A stretch of DNA of 26,502 nucleotides. It comes from an uncultured Candidatus Saccharibacteria bacterium (GTDB lineage Bacteria > Patescibacteriota > Saccharimonadia > Saccharimonadales > Saccharimonadaceae). A model generated the notes under the pieces. That model worked only from the letters and a program-made list of their open reading frames with translations. It had not been told where the DNA came from and searched no databases. The position numbers and the translations under genes were made by a program. This document shows positions 6,058 through 12,956 of the stretch, one piece after another; position 1 is the first letter of the stretch, and every line of letters starts with the position of its first letter. The DNA lies in contig CAPHDI010000017.1 of assembly GCA_948623715.1 (NCBI GenBank), positions 1-26,502 on the forward strand. Direction: 5' to 3'.

Positions 6058-7685
6058 GCTCTTTTTATCGCCATAATCTTCTTCAATATCTCCTCATATT
6101 CTCTATCTAATTCTTCCGTCCGCTCCTCATCCGACATCTGCTCAATCTGCGCCAGCCTCTCCGTCAGCTCATCCACTTCCCGCTTCCGACTCTCCGCCTT
6201 ATATCTCGCGAGCAACTCTTTCGCCTCCTTCTCCAGCATTTCCGAAGTCCATCCCTTATACCTCGTCTCATAGACCATCTCCAGCTCCGCCAGCTTCGTT
6301 TCCTCTTCAGGCAGCTCCACCCCTTTCACTCCCGTCACGCCCCCATAGATCAATATCGCCTGCAAATTATCAATCACCCCCTTCAAGAAATCTGCCTCGA
6401 CCACATTTTCGACTTTTTTCAGTCTCCGCGGCTTTTCCTGAATCTTTTTCGCATGCAGATCCTCCACCGTACAGTCCAGCCTCCGCGCCACTAGCTGCTC
6501 ATAATGTTTCCGCTCTACCGGATCTACCACATATTTCAGCAGCTTCATCGCCACATCTGAATATTCCCGCTTCCCCGCCCCCGACGACAAATCCAGATTT
6601 TCCTCGTATTTGTCCAATAGATAATCCACCGCCGGCCGGAAATTTGTCACCGCCTCCTGCCATAGCTCCGGACTCCGCTGGATCAATTCATCCGGGTCCT
6701 TCGCTCCATGATAATCCGATATCACCGACAAGTTAATCCCCAGATCCCCCGCCATCATAATCGCCCGCTCCGTCGCTTTCACCCCCGCCGCGTCCCCATC
6801 GTACGCCAGCCTTACATCCCCTGTCAGTCTCGACAACGTCTTCAGGTGCAGCTCCGTCATCGCCGTCCCGCTCGTCGCCACCGCTTCTCGCACCCCCGCC
6901 TGATGCGACGATATCACGTCCATATTCCCCTCCACGATCACCACAAAATTATTATGCCGGATCGCTTCCTTCGCCTGCGCCAGCCCAAACACGAATCTCG
7001 ACTTATTAAAAAGTAGCGTCTCCGGCGTATTCAAATACTTCGGCTCACCCCCGTCGATCACTCTCGCCGTGAATCCTATCACCCCATTCGTATCGATAAA
7101 CGGCACCATCATCCGCCCCCGAAACAGATCCCCACCATACTGATTCAATAATCCCGCATCTTGCAGTTCATTCGCCCGATACCCCCGCGCCTCTAAGAAC
7201 TTCAGCAGCGCCTTCCCCTCCTGCGGCGCATACCCAATCCGGAAATTCCCCACCGTCCCCTTCGTCATCCCCCGCTTCTCCATCACATACTGTATGATCC
7301 GCTTATTCTTCGTCAGGCAATACTGATAATATTTACACGCCAGCTCCAGCGCCTCCTTCGCCCGCGCCTTCCGCTTCGCGACCATATTATCTCCCCCGCG
7401 GTATTTCGCCAGCTCTACCCCCGCCTGCGCCGCCAGCTTCTCCAGCGCCTCCCGGAATCCAATCCCCTCTACCTCCATCACAAACGCGAAAATATCTCCC
7501 CCCTTATTCGCCGAAAAATCATGCCAAATCCCCTTCTCCGGCGACACCATGAAACTCGGCGTCTTATCCACCCCCCACGGCGACCGCCCCTTTAGCGTCC
7601 GCCCCGCTCGCTTCAGCTCGATATACTGCCCGACCACATCCTCCACCGGTAGCCGCGCCCGAATTTCTTCTTTCGCGTCATCCAT
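6054..7685 (-). CDS. dnaG: DNA primase with degenerate zinc finger
   Basis: 543 aa. The N-terminal CHC2-type domain, the primase core and the TOPRIM catalytic site (VEGNMD with E252; LAYDGDAAG with D296 and D298) are in the DnaG order, and a charged C-terminal helicase-interaction-like region follows. In the CHC2 domain the frame TPSFMVSPEKGIWHDF is kept, but the positions of the zinc ligands Cys-His-Cys-Cys are S35, G38, D56 and A59, so zinc cannot be bound in the usual way. The start is the ATG at 7685: a TG-TATAAT box ends 6 nt upstream, so the transcript would begin at the A of the ATG. An upstream in-frame start at 7712 lies before the promoter and is rejected. Confidence 0.95.
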   Translation of the reverse strand: MDDAKEEIRARLPVEDVVGQYIELKRAGRTLKGRSPWGVDKTPSFMVSPEKGIWHDFSANKGGDIFAFVMEVEGIGFREALEKLAAQAGVELAKYRGGDNMVAKRKARAKEALELACKYYQYCLTKNKRIIQYVMEKRGMTKGTVGNFRIGYAPQEGKALLKFLEARGYRANELQDAGLLNQYGGDLFRGRMMVPFIDTNGVIGFTARVIDGGEPKYLNTPETLLFNKSRFVFGLAQAKEAIRHNNFVVIVEGNMDVISSHQAGVREAVATSGTAMTELHLKTLSRLTGDVRLAYDGDAAGVKATERAIMMAGDLGINLSVISDYHGAKDPDELIQRSPELWQEAVTNFRPAVDYLLDKYEENLDLSSGAGKREYSDVAMKLLKYVVDPVERKHYEQLVARRLDCTVEDLHAKKIQEKPRRLKKVENVVEADFLKGVIDNLQAILIYGGVTGVKGVELPEEETKLAELEMVYETRYKGWTSEMLEKEAKELLARYKAESRKREVDELTERLAQIEQMSDEERTEELDREYEEILKKIMAIKRA

Positions 7686-7691
7686 GCCCCT

Positions 7692-7700
7692 ATTATACCA
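7692..7700 (-). promoter_or_regulatory. Extended -10 of dnaG, leaderless type
   Basis: Minus-strand TGG-TATAAT followed by exactly 6 nt and the ATG. No SD. Confidence 0.7.
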
Positions 7701-7740
7701 CGCCTCCAGCATCCCACCCTGATTTCCCTATCTTTACCAT

Positions 7741-7838
7741 TAAAGGTAGTGAACGCCACAGGAAGCGAGAGAAGGCTAAATGCTATTTAGTCTTCCGAGC
7801 TGACGCCTGGCGCAATACCTTTTCATCCTGAAAAGGTA
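7741..7838. repeat. Large imperfect hairpin with an alternative small hairpin, divergent intergenic region
   Basis: AAAGGTA (7742-7748) pairs with TACCTTT (7816-7822), then CGCCA with TGGCG, GG with CC, AGC with GCT, and an apical CTAAAT-GCT-ATTTAG stem. TACCTTTT (7816-7823) can instead pair with AAAAGGTA (7831-7838) across a 7-nt loop. It lies between the dnaG promoter and the rightward promoter at 7839-7867. It could be a cruciform or MITE remnant or an untranslated RNA. It also contains GGAAGCGAGAG, 11 bases shared with the tRNA-Ser 3' end. Confidence 0.5.
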
Positions 7839-7867
7839 TTGACTTTTTCTCACTTCTGTGCTACAAT
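7839..7867 (+). promoter_or_regulatory. Strong promoter for the gene at 8028
   Basis: TTGACT (7839-7844), 17-bp spacer ending TGC, TACAAT (7862-7867). Predicted start at 7874. Confidence 0.8.
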
Positions 7868-7873
7868 AGAATA

Positions 7874-8027
7874 GTCCTAGCAGCTAGGACTATCTCAGAT
7901 GACCTCTGCTAGTTGATGTTCTTTGTTTTTGAACGCAGCGAATTATAGTAAATCATTTTTCACCCCTGTCAAATCACCCAGAATCACCAGCCTCCACCCC
8001 TCAAAAACCTGAAAGGAAGTGATTCCC
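7874..8027 (+). promoter_or_regulatory. Structured 5' leader of the Cys-motif protein
   Basis: The transcript would begin with a perfect hairpin GTCCTAG-CAG-CTAGGAC (7874-7890). CTAGCAG (7877-7883) is also complementary to CTGCTAG (7906-7912), so two exclusive folds exist. A GTTC/GAAC hairpin with a U-rich loop follows. The rest up to the SD at 8014-8017 shows no strong structure. Confidence 0.5.
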
Positions 8028-8300
8028 ATGTCTCTCCCTATCGACCGCCATCTCGTCTTCATCGGCGAAGAGCGGCCCCGCGACGCCCAGGCGTCCGATC
8101 TCATCCATATCTACGCCTTCGAGCCTCTGACCAACCTATATTTCAATCTGGCTGTCACCATCGACAGCCGCACCGACTACCCCGCCTCTACCGTCTTCAC
8201 CGGCACCGCCGACTCCACCTACGGTGATTTCTGCTCTCGCTGCGAAATCTGCCTGCATCCGCAGGACCCCTTTGTTGACATGATCGTCATCAAGTCTTAG
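8028..8300 (+). CDS. Small hypothetical protein with a CxxCxxC motif
   Basis: 90 aa, MSLPIDRHLVFIGEERP onward. FCSRCEICLHP near residue 75 puts three Cys at 3-residue spacing, possibly a metal site, and the middle is beta-strand-like. No family is recognised. AAAGGA lies 10 nt before the ATG at 8028; a GTG at 8019 is an alternative but sits only 1 nt after that SD. It is a single-gene unit with its own strong promoter, structured leader and terminator, encoded on the C-rich lagging strand. Confidence 0.65.
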   Translation: MSLPIDRHLVFIGEERPRDAQASDLIHIYAFEPLTNLYFNLAVTIDSRTDYPASTVFTGTADSTYGDFCSRCEICLHPQDPFVDMIVIKS

Positions 8301-8345
8301 GGTCCAGCACTACCAAACACATACATAATAGCCGATGCAGCTACA

Positions 8346-8369
8346 CCCCAGCTCCGCTGGGGATTTTTT
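8346..8369 (+). terminator. Intrinsic terminator
   Basis: CCCCAGC-TCC-GCTGGGG, a perfect 7-bp stem with 3-nt loop, followed by A and T6. It ends the unit starting at 7839. Confidence 0.9.
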
Positions 8370-8372
8370 ATA

Positions 8373-9533
8373 CTAAAAATCCACCGCCTTCCGCTCCGCG
8401 ATCTCCTTCTTCATATTCGCATACGTATCTGGCGACGGATCACTCGCCGGCGCCAGCCGCACACCCTGCGCCTCCAGCGTATCCGCCATCCGGTCAAACC
8501 CCCAGTGATCCACCACATTCAGCAAAATCTTCCCCTCCTGATAATCTCGATGCATTGTCTGGATTTCCTTCGCTAGCTCTCGCGACAACCCACCTTTCTC
8601 TTCCCCAAGATCCACGTATTCGCTCAGTACGATCGCTCCCAGCTTCTGTGCTCGTGTCCGTGGACTTGGATGTTCCTCATACCGCTTCTCATAATACGCC
8701 GGGTTTATCTCCCCGATTCCCCGCCCCTGCGTAAACCGGTGATCATACCATACTGGCGTACTCCGCTGCTGCATTTCCCCGGTATTTCCCATCGCTTTCG
8801 ACTCGCTAATCCAAAACGTTTCCCCGTTCACGCTTTTCAGCTCCGGGATTGCCCGCTTCAGTAAGTATTTCGCAATATTCAGCGTCGCGCCTGTCGTCGA
8901 CACTTCGTCTACAATCAGCAAATCCTTCCCGTCCAGGCTCGTCGGCATCTTCATGATCTCATCCAGATCCTCTGTCTCCACCCCGCCCGGCACATATAGC
9001 GCCCGGATCCGCGCAAACGTCTCCGGCGGCAACTTATCCGCCTCCTTGATGAAATCATCATACGTCGCTCGGTGCGAGGTCATGCCCGTCGCATCTTTCA
9101 GATAGCCACCTGCATCTACATCCAACCCCACCTCTCGGAACCACCTTAGCCTATCAATATTCAAGAAAGAATGCTCCGGCCGCTTCTCCTCCGAGAAATC
9201 ATTCCAAAACGTATTCACCAGCCAATTCACCGGTCGCGCCGACTTGTCGAGGTAAATCACATGATCCGCCTTCACACCTTCGCGCTCACTTTCCCGACCG
9301 TCATATTCTGCCGTCCCGTCAATCACCGAGATCAGATCCGCCGTCTGCGTTACATAAGTACTCGCCGTTTTATCAATATTCCACGTCACCTTCTCATTAC
9401 TACTATCTATTTCGCTATCCGACGTCTGCCGCCGGAAAATCGGATACTCCTCCGCATCCACCCGAAATCGATCCGCTGGCCGATTCCGCTCCGCTGTATT
9501 CTCCGCCCCTCGTGCCTGCAATCTCTCTGACAT
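8373..9533 (-). CDS. Phosphoribosyltransferase-domain protein
   Basis: 386 aa. Residues 204-220 (DLLIVDEVSTTGATLNI) match the PRPP-binding loop of type I phosphoribosyltransferases, and VIYLDKSARPVNWL (92-105) resembles the strand and flexible-loop region ahead of it. The first 50 residues are polar and the last 100 are helical and charged. The substrate is unknown. A role in nucleotide salvage, important for a base-scavenging symbiont, is inferred. GGAGGT lies 4 nt before the ATG, and TGG-TATAAT at 9557-9565 gives a leader of about 17 nt. Confidence 0.75.
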   Translation of the reverse strand: MSERLQARGAENTAERNRPADRFRVDAEEYPIFRRQTSDSEIDSSNEKVTWNIDKTASTYVTQTADLISVIDGTAEYDGRESEREGVKADHVIYLDKSARPVNWLVNTFWNDFSEEKRPEHSFLNIDRLRWFREVGLDVDAGGYLKDATGMTSHRATYDDFIKEADKLPPETFARIRALYVPGGVETEDLDEIMKMPTSLDGKDLLIVDEVSTTGATLNIAKYLLKRAIPELKSVNGETFWISESKAMGNTGEMQQRSTPVWYDHRFTQGRGIGEINPAYYEKRYEEHPSPRTRAQKLGAIVLSEYVDLGEEKGGLSRELAKEIQTMHRDYQEGKILLNVVDHWGFDRMADTLEAQGVRLAPASDPSPDTYANMKKEIAERKAVDF

Positions 9534-9556
9534 TTTACCTCCTGCTTCTTTCCCCT

Positions 9557-9565
9557 ATTATACCA
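9557..9565 (-). promoter_or_regulatory. Extended -10 of the PRTase gene
   Basis: Minus-strand TGG-TATAAT with predicted start near 9550, followed by an SD 4 nt before the start codon. Confidence 0.65.
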
Positions 9566-9588
9566 TAGGGGAAATCCGCATCAATAAC

Positions 9589-11073
9589 TTATCTCGCCAC
9601 ACACCGCACAGAGAAACCAACATGCTTACCACGAGTTTCAACAGGACCAAAATATTCACCAAAGAAAACGAAACTATATACAGTGTTAGTGTCAATGGCT
9701 GTGCTGGACCAATAATTACCGCTAAATCCTACATGAGTAGGCAATCCATCAACAATATATCCCGCGGCAAACCAAGTACTGCCATTCACAATTAAAGTAT
9801 CACCAGAGAAAGATAGGTCTTTTGCGCTATTCCAGTAATTAGTATCTTTAGAAACACTGGAAACAATTCCGCTCATAGTCGCAAATTCATTCGTAGTACC
9901 AACACCGCCAATCGGCAATCTCCACCCCTTCGGACAAATACTATACTCTGCATTTCCGCTTTCTACTTTATCGGTCCCCGACCCTGCCGTCGCCGCATTC
10001 CAGTTATAATACGCTCCATAAGTTGTATCATTATCATAATATACGTGCGGTGCAGTATAAGAAGTATCCGTCCAGAGTGCCGATTCTGGCATTGCAAAGC
10101 TTTCCAATCCGCCCGTCTCCTTCGCACATGCCTCTCCAAGATCAGAATCATAGCATGTTAATCCATCCGGAGCAGTCGCCGCCTTATTCATCTTCGCCGC
10201 AAAACTATTCCCTGTAATTCTTAAGTTTTGCGTCATCCAACATTTCCCGTCGCTTAGCTTCGCCACCGTATAAGTATTATCGTCCCGGATATCTTTCAAG
10301 GTCTTCTCAACCCCCATCGGCGCCTCCGCGCAGGCGCTCGCGTTCATGTCTTGCATATATACTAAGTTATCCCACGGCACATAAGTCGTCACTGCGATCG
10401 GCGTTGCTACTGCCGATAATGTCGCCGAAACATGATACGTCCCGCTCTCCGCCTGATTGTTAAACTTCGTCGCAAAAACTAGCTTCCGTGAGAAGTCTAC
10501 CTTACCCTCACTAATCTTATCACCAGTGAGCCTAGTACTAGCAGTAGAATTATAAGTCAGATTCGTATCAGTTATGCTCGTCTCGCCCCAAGCATAGCCC
10601 CAGGAGTTCTCTCCGAGTGTGCTTCCGGTGATGTTATCCGCGCCAGTAAGTGCCGTTGGCCCAGAAATTGAAACACCCGATAAATTTAACGCATAATCCG
10701 TAATATGCTCAGCCTTCACCGTAACGGTATGAGAAGAGTAATTCGTGTCTTCGCGCCCCGCCACAATCTGATCGGAAACCGCCATTTTACCATCAATACT
10801 TAGCGAAAGAGACGGTGTCACCGTAATTGGATCAGTCAGTACCGGTATTACGTCACAAATCGGAAACTCACTTGAATAGTCATATCCCTCCGGAAAATGC
10901 AATTTATCAGGAGCCGGAGCAGGCGTCGACCCGCAAGCCGATATCGCTCGCACCTCGCCACCGCTAACTATTATCGACAAAAGCAGAGCCACCACGCCCA
11001 CGCAAAGTCCTATTGGAATACTATGATGACTTTTGCGCAAAAAGTTATATTTTTGTAAGTATGATCGGTGCAT
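9589..11073 (-). CDS. Secreted FISUMP-domain surface protein, second paralogue
   Basis: 494 aa. A basic N-end and hydrophobic segment (LCVGVVALLLSIIVSGGEVRA, about 22-42) form a signal peptide. A Thr/Ser-rich beta-sandwich region (about 70-245) is followed by a C-terminal FISUMP domain with KCWMTQNLRI, AYYNWNAATAG, ICPKGWRLP and SVRCVAR. The domain order is the reverse of the protein at 604-2046. The ATG at 11073 has AAAGGAGGG five nt upstream. A longer open frame to 11247 runs through the leader and is rejected. RNA element C lies upstream. No terminator is evident between its stop and the PRTase promoter. Confidence 0.88.
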   Translation of the reverse strand: MHRSYLQKYNFLRKSHHSIPIGLCVGVVALLLSIIVSGGEVRAISACGSTPAPAPDKLHFPEGYDYSSEFPICDVIPVLTDPITVTPSLSLSIDGKMAVSDQIVAGREDTNYSSHTVTVKAEHITDYALNLSGVSISGPTALTGADNITGSTLGENSWGYAWGETSITDTNLTYNSTASTRLTGDKISEGKVDFSRKLVFATKFNNQAESGTYHVSATLSAVATPIAVTTYVPWDNLVYMQDMNASACAEAPMGVEKTLKDIRDDNTYTVAKLSDGKCWMTQNLRITGNSFAAKMNKAATAPDGLTCYDSDLGEACAKETGGLESFAMPESALWTDTSYTAPHVYYDNDTTYGAYYNWNAATAGSGTDKVESGNAEYSICPKGWRLPIGGVGTTNEFATMSGIVSSVSKDTNYWNSAKDLSFSGDTLIVNGSTWFAAGYIVDGLPTHVGFSGNYWSSTAIDTNTVYSFVFFGEYFGPVETRGKHVGFSVRCVAR

Positions 11074-11188
11074 GTGGCCCTCCTTTTGTATTGTTGTGAT
11101 AGGTAACCCCGAGGCGCCATTCCACCATTCTATTGTTTTATTCCTATCTAAACCAATTGTTAGTATGCCAGATGCAATTTGTATACTA
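11074..11188 (-). promoter_or_regulatory. Second folded domain in the leader of the FISUMP gene
   Basis: A perfect 10-bp stem TTGTTAGTAT/ATACTAACAA begins at the U-run of RNA element C. A GATAGG/CCTATC stem encloses AATGGCGCC (complement of 11113-11121). That sequence can pair with the GGTGCCATT of element C (11194-11202) and would compete with the element's own pseudoknot. Confidence 0.5.
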
Positions 11189-11332
11189 ACAAAAATGGCA
11201 CCACGAGGGTGTTCCAGACTCACAACAACAGTCAAATGGCATATCATCGCTTGTCTCCGCTCGTGGAGCCATGCTCAGCGATGATAAGCTTAATAGAAAA
11301 ACCATCGACTTATTGTTATTTGAATCTGGAAC
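11189..11332 (-). ncRNA. Structured RNA element, copy C (upstream of FISUMP gene 9589-11073)
   Basis: Same plan as copies A and B. P1 is 8 bp (11325-11332 with 11211-11218) starting at the predicted transcription start. P2 is a perfect 10 bp (11277-11286 with 11242-11251). The P2 loop 11260-11272 pairs with 11195-11207, 12 of 13 bp, outside P1. The box AACACCCTCGTGGTGCC and a U5 run follow. All helices have different bases from copies A and B yet stay paired. Confidence 0.75.
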
Positions 11333-11338
11333 AATTCT

Positions 11339-11347
11339 ATTATACCA
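11339..11347 (-). promoter_or_regulatory. Extended -10 promoter of RNA element C
   Basis: Minus-strand TGG-TATAAT with predicted start at 11332, the first base of P1. Confidence 0.65.
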
Positions 11348-11415
11348 CATTCCCCCGCCCCGCAACCAAAAATCCCCAAATTCCCCTTCCTCCCCTATCT
11401 TTCCCTATCAATCTC

Positions 11416-11424
11416 TGCTACAAT
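11416..11424 (+). promoter_or_regulatory. Extended -10 promoter of the free-standing RNA
   Basis: TGC-TACAAT. The predicted start, 11431, is exactly the first base of the closing helix of the RNA. No good -35 box. Confidence 0.6.
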
Positions 11425-11430
11425 AAATAC

Positions 11431-11673
11431 AGAGCATTGATGCTTGACGCAGTTATAGGTCGATACTTATAACAGTTTAAAATTCGGAAAAGGTTCTCAT
11501 ATGCGAATAACTTTTGAGGAGTCAGTGGAGTATCACGATACAAAAACTGTCCAAAAACAAAAAGTTAGCCTCGACATAGCTGACAACGCTATAACCGAGG
11601 ACTAACTAGTCATTCAAATATAGTTCCATTTTAACGCATTTTTTATCTGTCGTCAACATCGATGCTCTTTTTG
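11431..11673 (+). ncRNA. Free-standing structured RNA of unknown class (about 243 nt)
   Basis: The ends pair: 11431-11442 with 11657-11668 (12 bp, one G-U), then TTGACG with CGTCAA and CAG with CTG, 21 bp in all with two bulges, followed by T5. Inside are GTTATA/TATAAC, a second long-range helix (GTT-AAAAT-GGAA with TTCC-ATTTT-AAC), TTCTCA/TGAGGA, CAGT/ACTG around GTATC/GATAC, and a 16-bp hairpin (AGTTAG-CCTCG/CGAGG-CTAACT with inner ATAGC/GCTAT). No reading frame is evident. Motifs of tmRNA, RNase P RNA and SRP RNA were looked for and not found; a lineage-specific form of one of them, or a 6S-like RNA, is not excluded. Confidence 0.7.
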
Positions 11674-11726
11674 TATCAACCCCAAATTCATCAATCCGCT
11701 AAACATTACCACTTCCTCCCGCCATA

Positions 11727-11735
11727 TGTTATAAT
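11727..11735 (+). promoter_or_regulatory. Extended -10, leaderless type, for the gene at 11742
   Basis: TGT-TATAAT followed by exactly 6 nt and the ATG. No SD. Confidence 0.7.
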
Positions 11736-11741
11736 AGTCTC

Positions 11742-12374
11742 ATGAACAACCTTGAGTATCTCAACAGTATCTCCCGCCCCGCCCAGCCTACTAAGGCGAA
11801 GAAATCCGGCATCACCGGCGGCTTCGTGCTCAAGCTTCTCCTCGGCGCCGTTGTCGCCATCGCTGCTATGATCGGCGTCAGCGTCCTCATCAATAACAGC
11901 AATAGCAAAGCCACCGACCTCGCCCGCCACCTCTATCTCCGCATGACCGAAGTCCAGAGTATCGTCAACAATTACAACAAAGATCTCAAATCTTCCGAAC
12001 TCCGCTCGATCAATTATTCCCTCTCTGGCACCCTCACCGGCTCTCTCGCTCAGCTCAAATCCTACCTCGAATCCACCAAGGGCGACAATGAGAAATCCAT
12101 CGACCCACCCGCCTCCATTATCGCCGAGGAAAACGAATTCTTAAACGGCGAGAAAGGCCCCATCCCCACCTTAGAAAATGCCCGCCTCAACGGCACTCTT
12201 GACCGCAATTACATCACCCAAATCCATATGCAAGTTTCCCTCCTCCTTTCTATGATTACTGAGCTCGCCGCTCGCGATCACAACGAACAGCTTAATTCCA
12301 TCCTTGGTTCCCTCCATTCCAACCTCGCTGTCATCGAACAGAGTATGGAAAAATACTCCAGCCGCGCCGACTAG
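11742..12374 (+). CDS. Single-pass membrane protein, function unknown
   Basis: 210 aa. Residues 1-25 are polar with a KAKK cluster, about 27-50 form one membrane helix (FVLKLLLGAVVAIAAMIGVSVLI), and the rest is an extracytoplasmic or cytoplasmic helical domain without Cys. No family is recognised. The mRNA appears leaderless. It is followed by mscL, which has its own promoters. Confidence 0.75.
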   Translation: MNNLEYLNSISRPAQPTKAKKSGITGGFVLKLLLGAVVAIAAMIGVSVLINNSNSKATDLARHLYLRMTEVQSIVNNYNKDLKSSELRSINYSLSGTLTGSLAQLKSYLESTKGDNEKSIDPPASIIAEENEFLNGEKGPIPTLENARLNGTLDRNYITQIHMQVSLLLSMITELAARDHNEQLNSILGSLHSNLAVIEQSMEKYSSRAD

Positions 12375-12395
12375 TCTCCTGACCGCATCTACTAC

Positions 12396-12424
12396 TTGAC
12401 AAAACGCTTATGCTGTGCTACAAT
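12396..12424 (+). promoter_or_regulatory. Distal promoter of mscL
   Basis: TTGACA (12396-12401), 17-bp spacer ending TGC, TACAAT (12419-12424). It would add a leader of about 65 nt. Confidence 0.75.
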
Positions 12425-12480
12425 GAAAACATCGCTCTGCTAACGAGCTCAGTATTTGTATATCCGTAAATCGATAAATC

Positions 12481-12489
12481 TGTTATAAT
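12481..12489 (+). promoter_or_regulatory. Proximal leaderless-type -10 of mscL
   Basis: TGT-TATAAT, 6 nt before the ATG. With the distal promoter, mscL could be made as both leadered and leaderless mRNA. Confidence 0.6.
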
Positions 12490-12495
12490 TACCTC

Positions 12496-12927
12496 ATGAG
12501 CAAGAATAGCAAGCAATCTGAATCACCCAAAACCAACCCCATCAAGAAAATCGCCGATAGTCAATTTATCAGCGAGTTCAAAGAGTTCATCAATCGCGGT
12601 AGCGTGGTCGACCTTGCGATCGGTGTCGCCGTCGGTGGTGCCTTCACCGCCATCGTGAAATCCCTTGTCGATGATATCATCATGCCTATCACCAGCCTCC
12701 TCGCCGGCGGCCTTGACTTCTCTACCCTTGCGATTGACGTCCCCAATGTTTTCGGCGCCGACACTACCGCCCACATCGCCTACGGCAATTTCATCCAAAA
12801 TGTCGTCAATTTTCTCATCGTCGCCTTCGTCATCTTCATCATCGTCCGCTTCATGAACGGCCTCAATCGCAAAAAAGACGCTGACGACGCAAAAGCCGCC
12901 AAAGAAAAATCCAAATCAGCCAAATAA
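12496..12927 (+). CDS. mscL: Large-conductance mechanosensitive channel
   Basis: 143 aa. After a 20-residue polar extension, FKEFINRGSVVDLAIGVAVGGAFTAIVKSLVDDIIMPI is the conserved first helix and pore region of MscL (described by its ends FKEFINRG and DDIIMPI). A periplasmic loop, a second helix (FIQNVVNFLIVAFVIFIIV) and a charged Lys/Ala-rich tail follow. It forms a pentameric inner-membrane channel that opens under membrane tension to release solutes on osmotic downshock. No SD is seen; the start is the ATG 6 nt after TATAAT. Confidence 0.95.
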   Translation: MSKNSKQSESPKTNPIKKIADSQFISEFKEFINRGSVVDLAIGVAVGGAFTAIVKSLVDDIIMPITSLLAGGLDFSTLAIDVPNVFGADTTAHIAYGNFIQNVVNFLIVAFVIFIIVRFMNGLNRKKDADDAKAAKEKSKSAK

Positions 12928-12956
12928 TCTACTGCTCGCCTTCCTAGCCAAATAGC

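Noticed and set aside
604..11073. Diversity-generating retroelement acting on the FISUMP genes
   Set aside because: No reverse transcriptase and no template repeat with adenine-specific mismatches; the shared 3' ends are identical.
11074..11247. N-terminal extension of the FISUMP protein
   Set aside because: The extra frame runs through the RNA leader, and the SD sits before the ATG at 11073, followed by a proper signal peptide.
11431..11673. tmRNA, RNase P RNA or SRP RNA
   Set aside because: No CCA end with T-arm, no tag frame, no GAGGAAAGTCC-type core, no GGAA-capped SRP helix. Left as unknown class.
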